From the NCBI GenBank assembly GCA_031262985.1, contig JAISGQ010000009.1:1-64000 (forward strand): 64,000 bases of DNA. The letters are read 5' to 3'. Below, one piece after another: positions 21,166-28,497 of this stretch. The position numbers and the translations under genes are program-made. The stretch is from Oscillospiraceae bacterium (GTDB taxonomy: Bacteria; Bacillota; Clostridia; Oscillospirales; Acutalibacteraceae). The notes beneath the pieces were generated by a model. That model worked only from the letters and a program-made list of their open reading frames with translations. It made no database searches and was not told the DNA's origin. Each line of letters opens with the position of its first letter. The first letter of the stretch is position 1.

Positions 21166-21522
21166 TCACACCCTCCTATCCAAGCCGATACTGACCGCCA
21201 AAGCGCGGTCAACCTCCCGCATATCTACATCTTCAAGCGCTCCCACACGCTCTTTCAGCCGTCGCTTGTCGATTGTACGTATTTGTTCCAACAACACGAT
21301 GGATTCACGGTCAAGGCCGTTCTGCGCTTTCAGCAGGCAATGCGTGGGCAACAGGGCTTTCATGGGCTTGCCTGTAATCGCGGCGATAATAACGGTAGGG
21401 CTGTGCTTGTTGCCGATGTCGTTCTGAATGACAAGAACAGGGCGGACGCCGCCCTGTTCACTGCCGACCACGGGGTTTAAGTCGGCGTAATATAAATCTC
21501 CCCGTAATATAGATTTGTTCAT
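21166..21522 (-). CDS. MazF/PemK-type toxin (mRNA interferase) without visible partner
   Basis: 118 residues. Family landmarks: [38 protein letters not shown], and the C-terminal [16 protein letters not shown]. MazF proteins cut single-stranded RNA at short sequences. A MazE-type antitoxin is normally encoded just upstream; here only non-coding-looking DNA precedes it. The excisionase-like gene starts 2 bases after its stop, so it sits inside the integration module. Confidence 0.85.
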   Translation of the reverse strand: MNKSILRGDLYYADLNPVVGSEQGGVRPVLVIQNDIGNKHSPTVIIAAITGKPMKALLPTHCLLKAQNGLDRESIVLLEQIRTIDKRRLKERVGALEDVDMREVDRALAVSIGLDRRV

Positions 21523-22116
21523 GTAATAATAGACCTCCCTTGAAAATTCACACCGAAGCGGTATGTAGGGAAGCCGGACGCAGAGATTTTAAGATTGGGC
21601 AGGCATAAAAACGCCTGTTTTTCTTTGGCCAGCTCGCGCCCGGTTCCGTATTTTCAAAGCGCCTTTATTTGTCCTCGACACCCCAAAGCGCTACGGGAAG
21701 TCATCATGCGGCGGTCAGCGTAACCGCGCCACGGGAGTTTCACCCCAACTGTGGTTCTCACAGAGCCGCCCTCATTGCCTGCGACGGTTTTATCACGCTC
21801 GGACTGTGACTGGACGGGAGTATCGTTAGCCCTTTTGCCTGTCGTGGCCGTGCCGGAAGCTATCCGGCATTTACAGTCAAGCGTTATCGCTCGCTCCACA
21901 GGAGGTCATCGCGTGCTTACTGACGTGGCTTGCCCGTTTTGCAGGCGGCAAAAGGAACGTACATGATGAATGGGTATTCAGTTTTCAATGACCTTGAGAG
22001 GTCTAACCGAATACCCATCCATCCGTTGCGAAGCCGTATTATGGTTTCCGCGTCAGGTGAGGGAGATTAAGTCCTCTCACCTGTTTCCACACTCAGAGCC
22101 GATTTTTCAACCCTGC
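21523..22116. other. 594-bp region, structured and probably non-coding
   Basis: A minus-strand open frame (21654-21899, GTG start) reads NEGGSVRTTVGVKLPWRGYA and resembles translated hypothetical proteins in similar elements, but has no ribosome site. From 21970 to 22018 a hairpin has ATGGGTATTC/GAATACCCAT outer arms and GACCT/AGGTC inner arms. It could be a conserved RNA or transfer-associated DNA. I assign no gene. Confidence 0.3.
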
Positions 22117-22575
22117 TTACTCGAAAAGTTTTTTGATTGTACCTTCGGCGGCTTTAACCGATTTTGCCACCGCTTGAAACGTGCAGCCTTCCATCTCTGC
22201 AATCTGGTCATATGTCAGCCCAAATTCATGGTAGAGGATAAAGCGTCGTCGTTGAATTTCGGGCAGTTCCGCGACAACTTGATGTAAATACTCATTGCGT
22301 AAAGAATCGAAGACTACGTCTTCAACACTTTTGGGCGTAGCCGCCGCCCGTGCATAGAGCGTTTCATCGGTCAAGTCGGATTGCTCAATGTGCCGCTCGT
22401 CAGAACGGCGTAGGTTGCGCTCCCTCTTAACGAAACGCAGAAACTCCAAATAGATGGGGCGTGATACCTCCGTTTCTCGCGGGATAGCTTGTCCATCCAT
22501 GAAAGAAACGTAGTAGTGCATGATACCCTCAGCAATTTCGGTGAGCAGGGTATAAGGGGATATATTATCAAACAT
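22117..22575 (-). CDS. Sigma-70/ECF-like sigma factor of a conjugative element
   Basis: 152 residues from the ATG at 22575, with GGAGAAAGGA upstream. Conserved phrases for this ICE-encoded group: VSRPIYLEFLRFVKRERNLR, SDERHIEQ, and a region 4 helix-turn-helix LPEIQRRRFILYHEFGLTYD, QIAEMEGCTFQAVAKSV. Weak region 2, as usual in this family. In Tn1549-like elements it lies between integrase and transfer genes and may control excision or transfer. Confidence 0.75.
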   Translation of the reverse strand: MFDNISPYTLLTEIAEGIMHYYVSFMDGQAIPRETEVSRPIYLEFLRFVKRERNLRRSDERHIEQSDLTDETLYARAAATPKSVEDVVFDSLRNEYLHQVVAELPEIQRRRFILYHEFGLTYDQIAEMEGCTFQAVAKSVKAAEGTIKKLFE

Positions 22576-22884
22576 TGTCCTTTCTCCAATCTGAATTTTT
22601 TTGAAGAAACTCAGATTGGAGCGGAGGGCTACGGCAGCGCGGTCTTGCCCTAAAAATGGGCGCAAAAAAGCCCGGCAGAGCAAAACTCAACCGGGCATAG
22701 TTATAGATATATCCTTTTATAAGATGTGTCTGTTCGCATTGGAAGCCGGGATTATCCCACGCCGGGGTTAAACTTTTTTTGACAAAATAGAGAGAAAAAT
22801 AACTCCCAAGCGTTTAAGAGCGATTATCGTAATAAGGAACTGCAACTTCTCATTGATATGAACTGCTGCTTCCTGTTGAACAGC

Positions 22885-22916
22885 AAAAAAGCCCGTTAAT
22901 GAAAACCGGCTTTTTT
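22885..22916. terminator. Bidirectional terminator
   Basis: AAAAAAGCC (22885-22893) pairs with GGCTTTTTT (22908-22916) and gives T-runs on both strands. It ends the minus-strand primase-like fragment. A second GCCCGG/CCGGGC stem lies near 22670-22695. Confidence 0.6.
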
Positions 22917-22956
22917 TGACGAACTACCTATAAAGTTTTTGTTGTCTGTGTTACTC

Positions 22957-23460
22957 CTATCGCGGCGTTCCCGATGTGTCGTGGCCGACAAATACAGCAT
23001 TGTAATAGCCGCCACGCTCTCCCTTGCGGTGGTTTTGGTAAATCAGCTTGTTGTCAATGCAAAAACGGAGAACATCACTACTGATACCGCGTCCGCGCAA
23101 ATATCGCTCCACCACGGAAGTGTTATTGTCGCGCTCCGGCAATGTGAAAGACACGGATGCAACTTCGCGTTTTGAGAGATAAGCAGGCGGTGTAACCGCT
23201 ACGCTATCCATCAGGTGTTCCACGGCGTCGGTAAAACGCATATCCCGAACTTTGATCAGATAATCGAGCGCGGAGCGTCCGCCGATTCCACGGCTGTGCC
23301 ACATCCATTTGCCGTTTGAGATTTTCAGGCTGTCATGTCTGCGGGTGCAGTAGATGTTGCCCGAAACGCGCACCAGTTCATGTGGTTCATAGCTTTGCAG
23401 ATAGGTGAGCAGATCCATTTTCTTCGCTTCCAATATCACCTCCGGGCTGATATATGGCAT
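22957..23460 (-). pseudogene. CHC2 primase-like DUF3991/TOPRIM protein, truncated
   Basis: 167 residues from the ATG at 23460 (AAGGAGG upstream). N-terminal CHC2/DUF3991 pattern: DLLTYLQSYEPHELVRVSGN, KISNGKWMWHSRGIGG, SALDYLIKV; then VERYLRGRGI and YNAVFVGHDTSGTPR, after which intact relatives continue with the TOPRIM core (about 150 more residues). The stop comes right there, so the catalytic acidic residues are missing. Confidence 0.7.
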
Positions 23461-23598
23461 ATCGCAAAACCTCCTTAAAATAGATTTAGCCGCCCGAAGC
23501 CGAGCGGCTATGTACAGGTGATGTAAGTTTAGCGGCGTACACAACATCACATTGACTATTTGCAAATAGTTGGGTATAATATGAGCGGGTGATTTTGC

Positions 23599-23907
23599 AT
23601 GAGTTTTATCGCATCGACGATTAGGCGCGAATCGGAAAATCTATTGCGCTTGCAAACTCTATATGAAAGCGAGCTTGCCGCGTTGCCGAAAGGTTCGCTT
23701 CGTATGAAAAAACGCGGCAGCAAGCAATACTATTACCTTTCGTATCGGGATGGCAAAAGGGTTGTTTCTGAATATGTAGGGAATGATGAAGCGGCGGCAG
23801 CAAAACTGGAAGAGCAGATTGAGCAGCGAAAGCACATCGAGGCGATACTAAAAAACATCCGCCAGGAGATGCGGTTTGCTGATAAGATTTTGGAGGGAAC
23901 TGTATGA
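23599..23907 (+). CDS. Small cassette protein preceding DUF3990 (possible regulator)
   Basis: 102 residues. Long helices (residues 5-30, 65-100) flank a beta hairpin KQYYYLSYRDGKRVVSEYVG. It ends 4 bases inside the DUF3990 gene, so translation is coupled. The same type of short protein precedes DUF3990 genes elsewhere to my memory, but I cannot name it. An antitoxin or regulator role is inference from gene order. Confidence 0.6.
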   Translation: MSFIASTIRRESENLLRLQTLYESELAALPKGSLRMKKRGSKQYYYLSYRDGKRVVSEYVGNDEAAAAKLEEQIEQRKHIEAILKNIRQEMRFADKILEGTV

Positions 23908-24404
23908 TTGTTTATCACGGGAGCGTTGTTTCTGTTGAAAACCCGCAGATTTTGGATAGTCAGCGCTTGTTGGATTTCGGCGCGGGTTTTTACACCACAA
24001 CCAATCGGGAACAGGCTGTTAGGTGGTCGCAGCGCGTTGCCGCCCGCCGCAAAACAGATACCCGCTATCTATCCAAATATGAATTTGACATTGAAAAGGC
24101 CGAAAAAGAGTTACAAATCCTGCGTTTTGAGGAACCCGACGCCGCATGGCTTACGTTCGTGTGCGACAACAGAGCAGGCCGTGAGCCAAAGCAGGCATAT
24201 GACATTGCCATTGGCCCTGTGGCGGATGATATGGTATACACGGCAGTCACGTTGTATGAGCAAGGCGTGTTGGAACTGGACGAAACCATTAAGCGCCTGA
24301 AGATTCAACCGCTATATGATCAGGTTCTGTTTCACACCGAAAAATCGCTTGTCTTCTGCAAGTATGTTAAGCATGAGGAAATTGGAGGCAAAGCCGATGA
24401 ATGA
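23904..24404 (+). CDS. DUF3990 protein (ADP-ribosyltransferase-like fold)
   Basis: 166 residues. IVYHGS at the N-terminus (His5), DFGAGFYTTTNREQAVRW (Tyr30) and DQVLFHTEKSL (Gln140) occupy the three places expected for an H-Y-(E/Q) type ADP-ribosyltransferase active site; DUF3990 is, to my knowledge, grouped with ADP-ribosyltransferase-like folds. It would then use NAD to modify a host or foreign target. The gene is coupled to its upstream neighbour (4-base overlap) and downstream neighbour (8-base overlap). Activity is not proven by the sequence. Confidence 0.75.
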   Translation: MIVYHGSVVSVENPQILDSQRLLDFGAGFYTTTNREQAVRWSQRVAARRKTDTRYLSKYEFDIEKAEKELQILRFEEPDAAWLTFVCDNRAGREPKQAYDIAIGPVADDMVYTAVTLYEQGVLELDETIKRLKIQPLYDQVLFHTEKSLVFCKYVKHEEIGGKADE

Positions 24405-24633
24405 AGAAAAATTTACTGCCATACTCCCGATACTCGTTGCGGGGCTTGTAAACAAAATCGTAGAGGAAACGCATATACGCGATGATGAAGCGATTGAAAA
24501 GCTATATACTTCACAGCTTTACGCCGCATTAGAGGATGAAGCGACAAAGGTCTGGACGTATAGCGTTCCAAAACTCTACGAACTGTTTGAGCAAGAGCAA
24601 TCAACCGGGGAATTAGAACTTCCCGAATATTAG
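24397..24633 (+). CDS. Small acidic cassette protein
   Basis: 78 residues from the ATG at 24397 (TTGGAGG upstream), beginning inside the DUF3990 gene. ILPILVAGLVNKIVEETHIR, LYTSQLYAALEDEATKVWTY; mostly helical and acidic (ends GELELPEY). I recall such proteins beside DUF3990/DUF3791 genes; function unknown, an inhibitor of the neighbour is plausible. Confidence 0.65.
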   Translation: MNEEKFTAILPILVAGLVNKIVEETHIRDDEAIEKLYTSQLYAALEDEATKVWTYSVPKLYELFEQEQSTGELELPEY

Positions 24634-24644
24634 GAGGGATTCAA

Positions 24645-24848
24645 ATGCCGGAAATCATCGGTTTTAAGACCTTTTGTATCGAACAATACAAGCACGAACA
24701 CAACATGACAGGCGCGGAAGCCATACGTCTTTTTAAGCGGTACGGCGTATTGGATTATATCGCTTCGTTCTTCGATGTGTTGCACGCATTCGGTGGGAAG
24801 TACCTCGTGCAGGATATTGATTTGTTCATACAGGCAAGGCAGCCATAG
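24645..24848 (+). CDS. DUF3791 protein
   Basis: 67 residues, AGGAGGGATT ribosome site. FCIEQYKHEHNMTGAEAIRL, FKRYGVLDYIASFFDVLH, YLVQDIDLFIQAR match the DUF3791 family throughout. Last gene of the four-gene plus-strand cassette, ended by a strong terminator. DUF3791 proteins commonly neighbour DUF3990 proteins and may act as antitoxin or adaptor. Confidence 0.8.
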   Translation: MPEIIGFKTFCIEQYKHEHNMTGAEAIRLFKRYGVLDYIASFFDVLHAFGGKYLVQDIDLFIQARQP

Positions 24849-24868
24849 GTGTAATCTCGAACAGCATT

Positions 24869-24912
24869 GAACAGCCGCCATCCGTTTTAAGCGAATGGCG
24901 GCTGTTCTTTAT
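24869..24912 (+). terminator. Terminator of the DUF3990 cassette
   Basis: GAACAGCCGCCAT (24869-24881), 13-base loop, perfect complement (24895-24907), then TTTAT. It separates the cassette from the convergent helicase remnant. Confidence 0.85.
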
Positions 24913-25571
24913 CTACCTTTCCAATCCCGCCACCTTTGGGGCGAGTTCTGCGTCGCCCTCGTCCGGCTCGGCGTCAAGAATGGCGCTGTCCTTTTCGTCC
25001 ATGTTGAGCAGCGTGTTGAGTTCTTTTAACCGCAAAGATTTTTCTGTATATTCATGTTCCTGTGCGAACGGGCGCTCAACTTCACCTTGCGCCGCTTTCA
25101 TTTGCAACTCTGTTTCTTCCATCTTCTGCGAGCAGTTTTTAAGAGAATCCGCGAAGCCGTCCAAGGCGTTATCCAGGCGGGTGATGTTTCCGTGAATATC
25201 CGAGCCGAGCCTGACCGTGTGGGAAAGTGCGCCGGATAGCCTGTGCCTTCCGGCGCAAGCTCTATCGCCGTGACGGTTTCCCCAAAGGTGGACGCCCAAC
25301 TGTCAAAGTGTTGCAGGCTGCCGCGCTCCAACTCGGCATATTGCAGATACCGCTGCATGGTGTAGAGTTCTACCATACTGTTGGAGATGGGCGTGCCTGT
25401 GGCGAACACCGTGCCACGTCCTCCTGTTAGCTCGTCAAGATAGCGGCACTTCATATACAGGTCGCTGGATTTTTGTGCTTCCACCTGTGCGATACCGCCG
25501 ACATTGCGCATTTTTGTTGTGAGGTAGAGGTTCTTAAAATAATGCGCTTCGTCTATAAACAGGCGGTCTAG
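24913..25571 (-). pseudogene. DEAD/SNF2 helicase-methylase of a conjugative element, fragments
   Basis: Two shifted frames of one gene. The upstream part (25571-25240) has DRLFIDEAHYFKNLYLTT (DEAH box) and TVFATGTPISNSMVELYTMQ; the downstream part (25220-24913) gives the extreme C-terminus (QEHEYTEKSLRLKELNTLLN). The intact protein in Tn1549/CTn-like elements is a giant helicase with a DNA methylase domain of over 2,000 residues, so nearly all of it is deleted, with a junction near 25235. Confidence 0.75.
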
Positions 25572-25574
25572 CCC

Positions 25575-25817
25575 TCAAACTCTAACCTTGAGTTTCTTGC
25601 TATATTCCAGATAGTCTTTGCTAAGAACATAGTCAATCACACATGGTTTCGGGATGAGGTATGTATCTCGTATGTAGAAGTGTTTAACGTGATTATCCCT
25701 CATCAGCTTGCGAGCGGTGCTGTCGCCAATCCCACCGAGCATTTTCATGAACTCCGGCAGGGTAACGACATCGGGATAGTCGGCATAAAGCGATTCATAG
25801 TGTTTGCGTGATTTCAT
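25575..25817 (-). CDS. Excisionase-like helix-turn-helix protein 2
   Basis: 80 residues from the ATG at 25817 (GGAGGG upstream). YPDVVTLPEFMKMLGGIGDS, KLMRDNHVKHFYIRDTYLIP parallels the protein at 20939 almost motif by motif (YPDVVT, MLGGI, IPK, VIDY). A second Xis in the same locus supports two element insertions, one mostly lost. Confidence 0.7.
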   Translation of the reverse strand: MKSRKHYESLYADYPDVVTLPEFMKMLGGIGDSTARKLMRDNHVKHFYIRDTYLIPKPCVIDYVLSKDYLEYSKKLKVRV

Positions 25818-26117
25818 TATAGCCCTCCATCGAAAAATCTTGTCAATGGCAGATGGATGTGCTATATTGATGATGTTATTTCGGTTGAGCAAACGCAGTA
25901 GATATGGTATCTTTTGCGTCCGCCATTGCGGTGATGTCCCTCCGATTGACCTCGAACGTCCGAATTTCGCTTCAAAATGGCTGTTTTGAACAAACGCGGA
26001 TACGGCGGGCTTTTCGGAAGAATTATACGGTCAAAGCCTTGATTTCACGGCGTTTTTCGCGTCAGAGATTTCGGCGTGGGTAGCCTGAATTCTGTTCGAT
26101 CCGGCACGGGGGGCAAA
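25818..26117. other. 300-bp att-proximal region without genes
   Basis: No coding potential. One ATGTCCCTCC decamer at 25934, followed by ATTGACCTCGAACGTCC, similar to the GCATTGACCTC phrase near the integrase end. Probably the internal arm region of the second element's attachment site. Confidence 0.4.
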
Positions 26118-26172
26118 ACTTAAAATCCCTCGAACGCAAGTTCGTATCGGTTCAAGTCCGATCAGCGGCACC
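26118..26172 (+). pseudogene. 3' half of tRNA-Leu(UAA), right attachment site
   Basis: Identical to the intact tRNA at 19425 from ACTTAAAATCCC in the anticodon loop to the CCA end; no 5' half precedes it. The identity continues for ~200 bp with scattered substitutions. This marks the right end of the element as an att duplication. Confidence 0.85.
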
Positions 26173-26311
26173 ATCGCCCGCAAATGCTTGATATAACAGC
26201 GTTTGCGGGCTTTCTCTTTGCCCGTTTTTATGCGAAAAATCGACCTCGCATTGACCTTATTTTGAGAATGTCCCTCCTGATTTTTGCGTTTTTTGAAGGT
26301 CTATTTTTGCC

Positions 26312-26390
26312 ATCACGTTGGGTATACCCCGATGATTGCGTTGGCAGAGGCAATCTTTGAGCTGAAATCCAAGTGCGTGTAGATGTTCGC
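26312..26390 (-). pseudogene. C-terminal fragment of a second integrase
   Basis: Reads ANIYTHLDFSSKIASANAII, including the catalytic Tyr, then GVYP. It corresponds to the end of the integrase at 19650 with silent changes. The rest of the gene is missing. It indicates a neighbouring element to the right that was deleted. Confidence 0.7.
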
Positions 26391-26410
26391 AGTCGAGGCG
26401 GATAACCGCA

Positions 26411-26451
26411 AATCATATAATTCATACTATATCAATATGAATTATATGATT
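26411..26451. terminator. AT-rich 16-bp perfect hairpin
   Basis: AATCATATAATTCATA (26411-26426), 9-base loop, exact complement (26436-26451), then ATTTTTGC. It separates the mobile region from cysK. Confidence 0.55.
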
Positions 26452-26467
26452 ATTTTTGCAAAACCTA

Positions 26468-26496
26468 TTGACAAAGTGAAATTGAGGATATATACT
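26468..26496 (+). promoter_or_regulatory. cysK promoter
   Basis: TTGACA (26468-26473), 17-base spacer, TATACT (26491-26496), 67 bases before the ATG. No T-box or S-box motif seen in the short leader. Confidence 0.8.
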
Positions 26497-26563
26497 CTAA
26501 AACATACTAAACATATAGACAACATATAAATTATCAACTACACATTAAAAGGAGGCAATTACC

Positions 26564-27499
26564 ATGTCAAAAATTTATTCCGAATTAACCGAACTCATAG
26601 GCAGAACTCCGCTGCTCAGGCTCAGCGGCTACCAGAAGCGCGAGGGAGTGGCAGGCAGCATTATCGCAAAGCTTGAGTACTTCAACCCCGCCGGAAGCGT
26701 GAAGGACAGAATCGCGAAGGCGATGATTGAGGACGCGGAAAGCAAGGGCTTACTGAAGGCAGGTTCGGTCATAATCGAGCCTACAAGCGGCAACACGGGC
26801 ATCGGTCTCGCCTCTGTCGCCTCCGCGAAAGGCTACAAGGTCATTCTCACAATGCCCGAAACCATGAGTGTGGAGAGGAGAAATCTCCTCAAGGCATACG
26901 GCGCACAGCTCGTCCTCACCGAGGGCGCAAAGGGCATGAAGGGCGCGATTGCCAAGGCGGAGGAGCTTGCCGCCGCAACTCCTAATTCATTCATACCCGG
27001 GCAGTTTAACAATCCCGCAAACCCTCTCATACACAAGGCTACAACAGGTCCTGAAATCTGGGAGGACACAGACGGCAATGTGGACATATTTGTCGCAGGA
27101 GTAGGAACAGGCGGCACTGTCAGCGGCGTTGGCGAGTACCTCAAATCGAAGAATCCGAACATCAAGGTAGTTGCTGTGGAGCCTGCGGACAGTCCGGTTC
27201 TCTCAAAGGGAACATCCGGACCGCACAAGATTCAGGGTATCGGCGCGGGCTTTGTCCCCGACACGCTCAACACGGGAATATATGACGAAATAATCGCAGT
27301 TTCAAGCGACGACGCGTTCAAGACAGGCAGGGCAATCGCCAAGTCGGAGGGGCTTTTAGTGGGCATCTCCTCGGGAGCTGCCGTTTATGCCGCCTCGGTG
27401 CTTGCCAATCGCCCCGAAAACAAGGATAAGACAATCGTGGTGCTTCTCCCCGATACGGGAGAGCGTTACCTCTCCACTCCGCTCTTTTCGGAGGAGTAG
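26564..27499 (+). CDS. cysK: Cysteine synthase A (O-acetylserine thiol-lyase)
   Basis: 311 residues, AAAAGGAGG ribosome site. PLP enzyme making cysteine from O-acetylserine and sulfide. Schiff-base lysine in [12 protein letters not shown]; substrate loop [12 protein letters not shown]; phosphate-binding [11 protein letters not shown]-terminal [10 protein letters not shown] and [12 protein letters not shown]. Full length for the CysK family. Transcribed alone from a strong promoter and ended by a strong terminator. Confidence 0.95.
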   Translation: MSKIYSELTELIGRTPLLRLSGYQKREGVAGSIIAKLEYFNPAGSVKDRIAKAMIEDAESKGLLKAGSVIIEPTSGNTGIGLASVASAKGYKVILTMPETMSVERRNLLKAYGAQLVLTEGAKGMKGAIAKAEELAAATPNSFIPGQFNNPANPLIHKATTGPEIWEDTDGNVDIFVAGVGTGGTVSGVGEYLKSKNPNIKVVAVEPADSPVLSKGTSGPHKIQGIGAGFVPDTLNTGIYDEIIAVSSDDAFKTGRAIAKSEGLLVGISSGAAVYAASVLANRPENKDKTIVVLLPDTGERYLSTPLFSEE

Positions 27500-27509
27500 T
27501 AACACAAAC

Positions 27510-27550
27510 GGACTATGGCACAATAAAATTGTGCCATAGTCCTCTTTTTT
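27510..27550 (+). terminator. cysK terminator
   Basis: GGACTATGGCACAA (27510-27523), 5-base loop, perfect complement (27529-27542), then TCTTTTTT. Confidence 0.9.
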
Positions 27551-27736
27551 ATGCCGTTTATTGATAATCATTTATCGTTTATCAATAATTATTTAGTTGA
27601 CAATATGCTTTTTGTGTGGTAGAATGTAGTCCGCTACGTTGTTGGGGATTGTTGGAGTTTGTCGTTTTTTGACAAACGCTCGGATTTTTACTGCTGTAGC
27701 ATTTTTTGCGCACCTAATTTGCTTGGAGGATTGGCT

Positions 27737-28081
27737 ATGTCTGTAATTTTCAGCGCGGCACTTTTCGGGCTCGGTTATATCGCGTCGGCTACCGCTCATA
27801 TAGGGGATTTTCTTTTTACTCCCCATGTGAGCTTTGAGATAAGTCAGGACGGCGAGGCGTTGTGGCAGGGTTCGGAGATATACGACTTTGTTGGGTTTTC
27901 CGACGGACTTGACTTCTCCGTTGCTATAGACGATTCGCTTTGCCCGTCACTGGGCAGGTTTCTGGGCAATCTGTCCAATGAGGACTGGGGCAGGGTGTTC
28001 AAAATCAACACAAACAAGGACAGCTACATCATGCTCTTTCAGGAGAGCGGCGATGAGGAGATATACAAGCTGCGAGGGTGA
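27737..28081 (+). CDS. Hypothetical protein with hydrophobic N-terminus
   Basis: 114 residues from the ATG at 27737 (TTGGAGGATT upstream); a longer upstream frame has no ribosome site. Residues 1-25 are hydrophobic (signal anchor-like), the rest is acidic with alternating beta-type sequence (VSFEISQDGEALWQGSEIYD). Not recognised. Confidence 0.45.
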   Translation: MSVIFSAALFGLGYIASATAHIGDFLFTPHVSFEISQDGEALWQGSEIYDFVGFSDGLDFSVAIDDSLCPSLGRFLGNLSNEDWGRVFKINTNKDSYIMLFQESGDEEIYKLRG

Positions 28082-28116
28082 GGTGCTGCGGTGAGTTACT
28101 ACTGCGGGGGATTATT

Positions 28117-28198
28117 GAGATGAGCCGCTACGGGGAATCCCACTGCGGAGGAGATGCTGAGATGAGCCGCTATGAGGGAATCCCACTGCGGGGACAAG
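28117..28198 (+). repeat. Two ~41-bp tandem repeats
   Basis: GAGATGAGCCGCTACGGGGA and the following ATCCCACTGCGG are repeated at 28159 with few changes; a third degenerate unit precedes at 28080. The overlapping open frame has poor coding character, so this looks like intergenic repeat expansion. Confidence 0.6.
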
Positions 28199-28225
28199 TG
28201 AATGAGGGTCAACAGACCACAACAA

Positions 28226-28258
28226 AAAGCCGGTGTTTTTATGCCGGCTTTCTTTTTT
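28226..28258 (+). terminator. Terminator
   Basis: AAAGCCGG (28226-28233), 10-base loop, CCGGCTTT (28244-28251), then CTTTTTTC. Confidence 0.75.
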
Positions 28259-28329
28259 CTATTGAATTAAAGGAGAAAAAATAGTATTATTATAGGAAAT
28301 CTATTACCCTGCACATTCATACTACTCCG

Positions 28330-28466
28330 CGTTTAAAATCATTGTATCTTTGCGGTCTTTTTTTCGTCTGACTGCGTTATCCTCCTTGACTTGCGTCCAG
28401 CAAGCCTGCGTCCTCTGCCTTGTCAGACGAAAAAAATCCTCGCAAATCTATCAACGCTTTTAAACG
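28330..28466. repeat. 137-bp long-hairpin repeat, copy 1
   Basis: Outer arms CGTTTAAAA/TTTTAAACG and inner arms TTTTTTTCGTCTGA/TCAGACGAAAAAAA enclose a centre resembling CCTTGACTTGCGTCCAGCAA and GCGTCCTCTGCC. The centre recurs in copy 2 at 32955-33086, whose arms have a different sequence but pair in the same way. Confidence 0.7.
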
Positions 28467-28497
28467 TGGAGCAGTATCAAAACTTCGGAGGTATTTT

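Larger units (their letters stand above)
19456..26390. mobile_element. Remnant of stacked integrative/conjugative elements at tRNA-Leu(UAA)
   Basis: Bracketed by a ~270-bp direct repeat (19456-19723 and 26118-26390) that begins in the tRNA anticodon loop and runs through the tRNA 3' end, its terminator and the end of the integrase gene. Inside are an intact integrase, two excisionase paralogues, MazF, a sigma factor, broken primase-like and helicase-methylase genes typical of Tn1549/CTn-like elements, and a plus-strand DUF3990 cassette. No intact relaxase, coupling protein or secretion genes remain. Confidence 0.8.

Noticed and set aside
21654..21899. An 81-residue minus-strand protein (GTG start)
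   Set aside because: No ribosome site upstream and the region is full of inverted repeats; kept only as a note within a probable non-coding region.
21523..22116. Group II intron
   Set aside because: No domain V-like hairpin with AGC triad and no reverse-transcriptase frame nearby.
26397..26563. Riboswitch or T-box ahead of cysK
   Set aside because: The leader after the promoter is only about 60 bases and shows neither T-box nor S-box motifs; the hairpin at 26411 is upstream of the promoter.
28078..28284. A 68-residue ORF over the 41-bp repeats
   Set aside because: Coding character is poor, no ribosome site, and it runs through a terminator hairpin.
28420..28497. N-terminal extension of the TIGR03960 radical SAM protein
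   Set aside because: The upstream ATG lies within the long hairpin repeat and lacks a ribosome site; the ATG at 28498 has CGGAGG and matches the family start.
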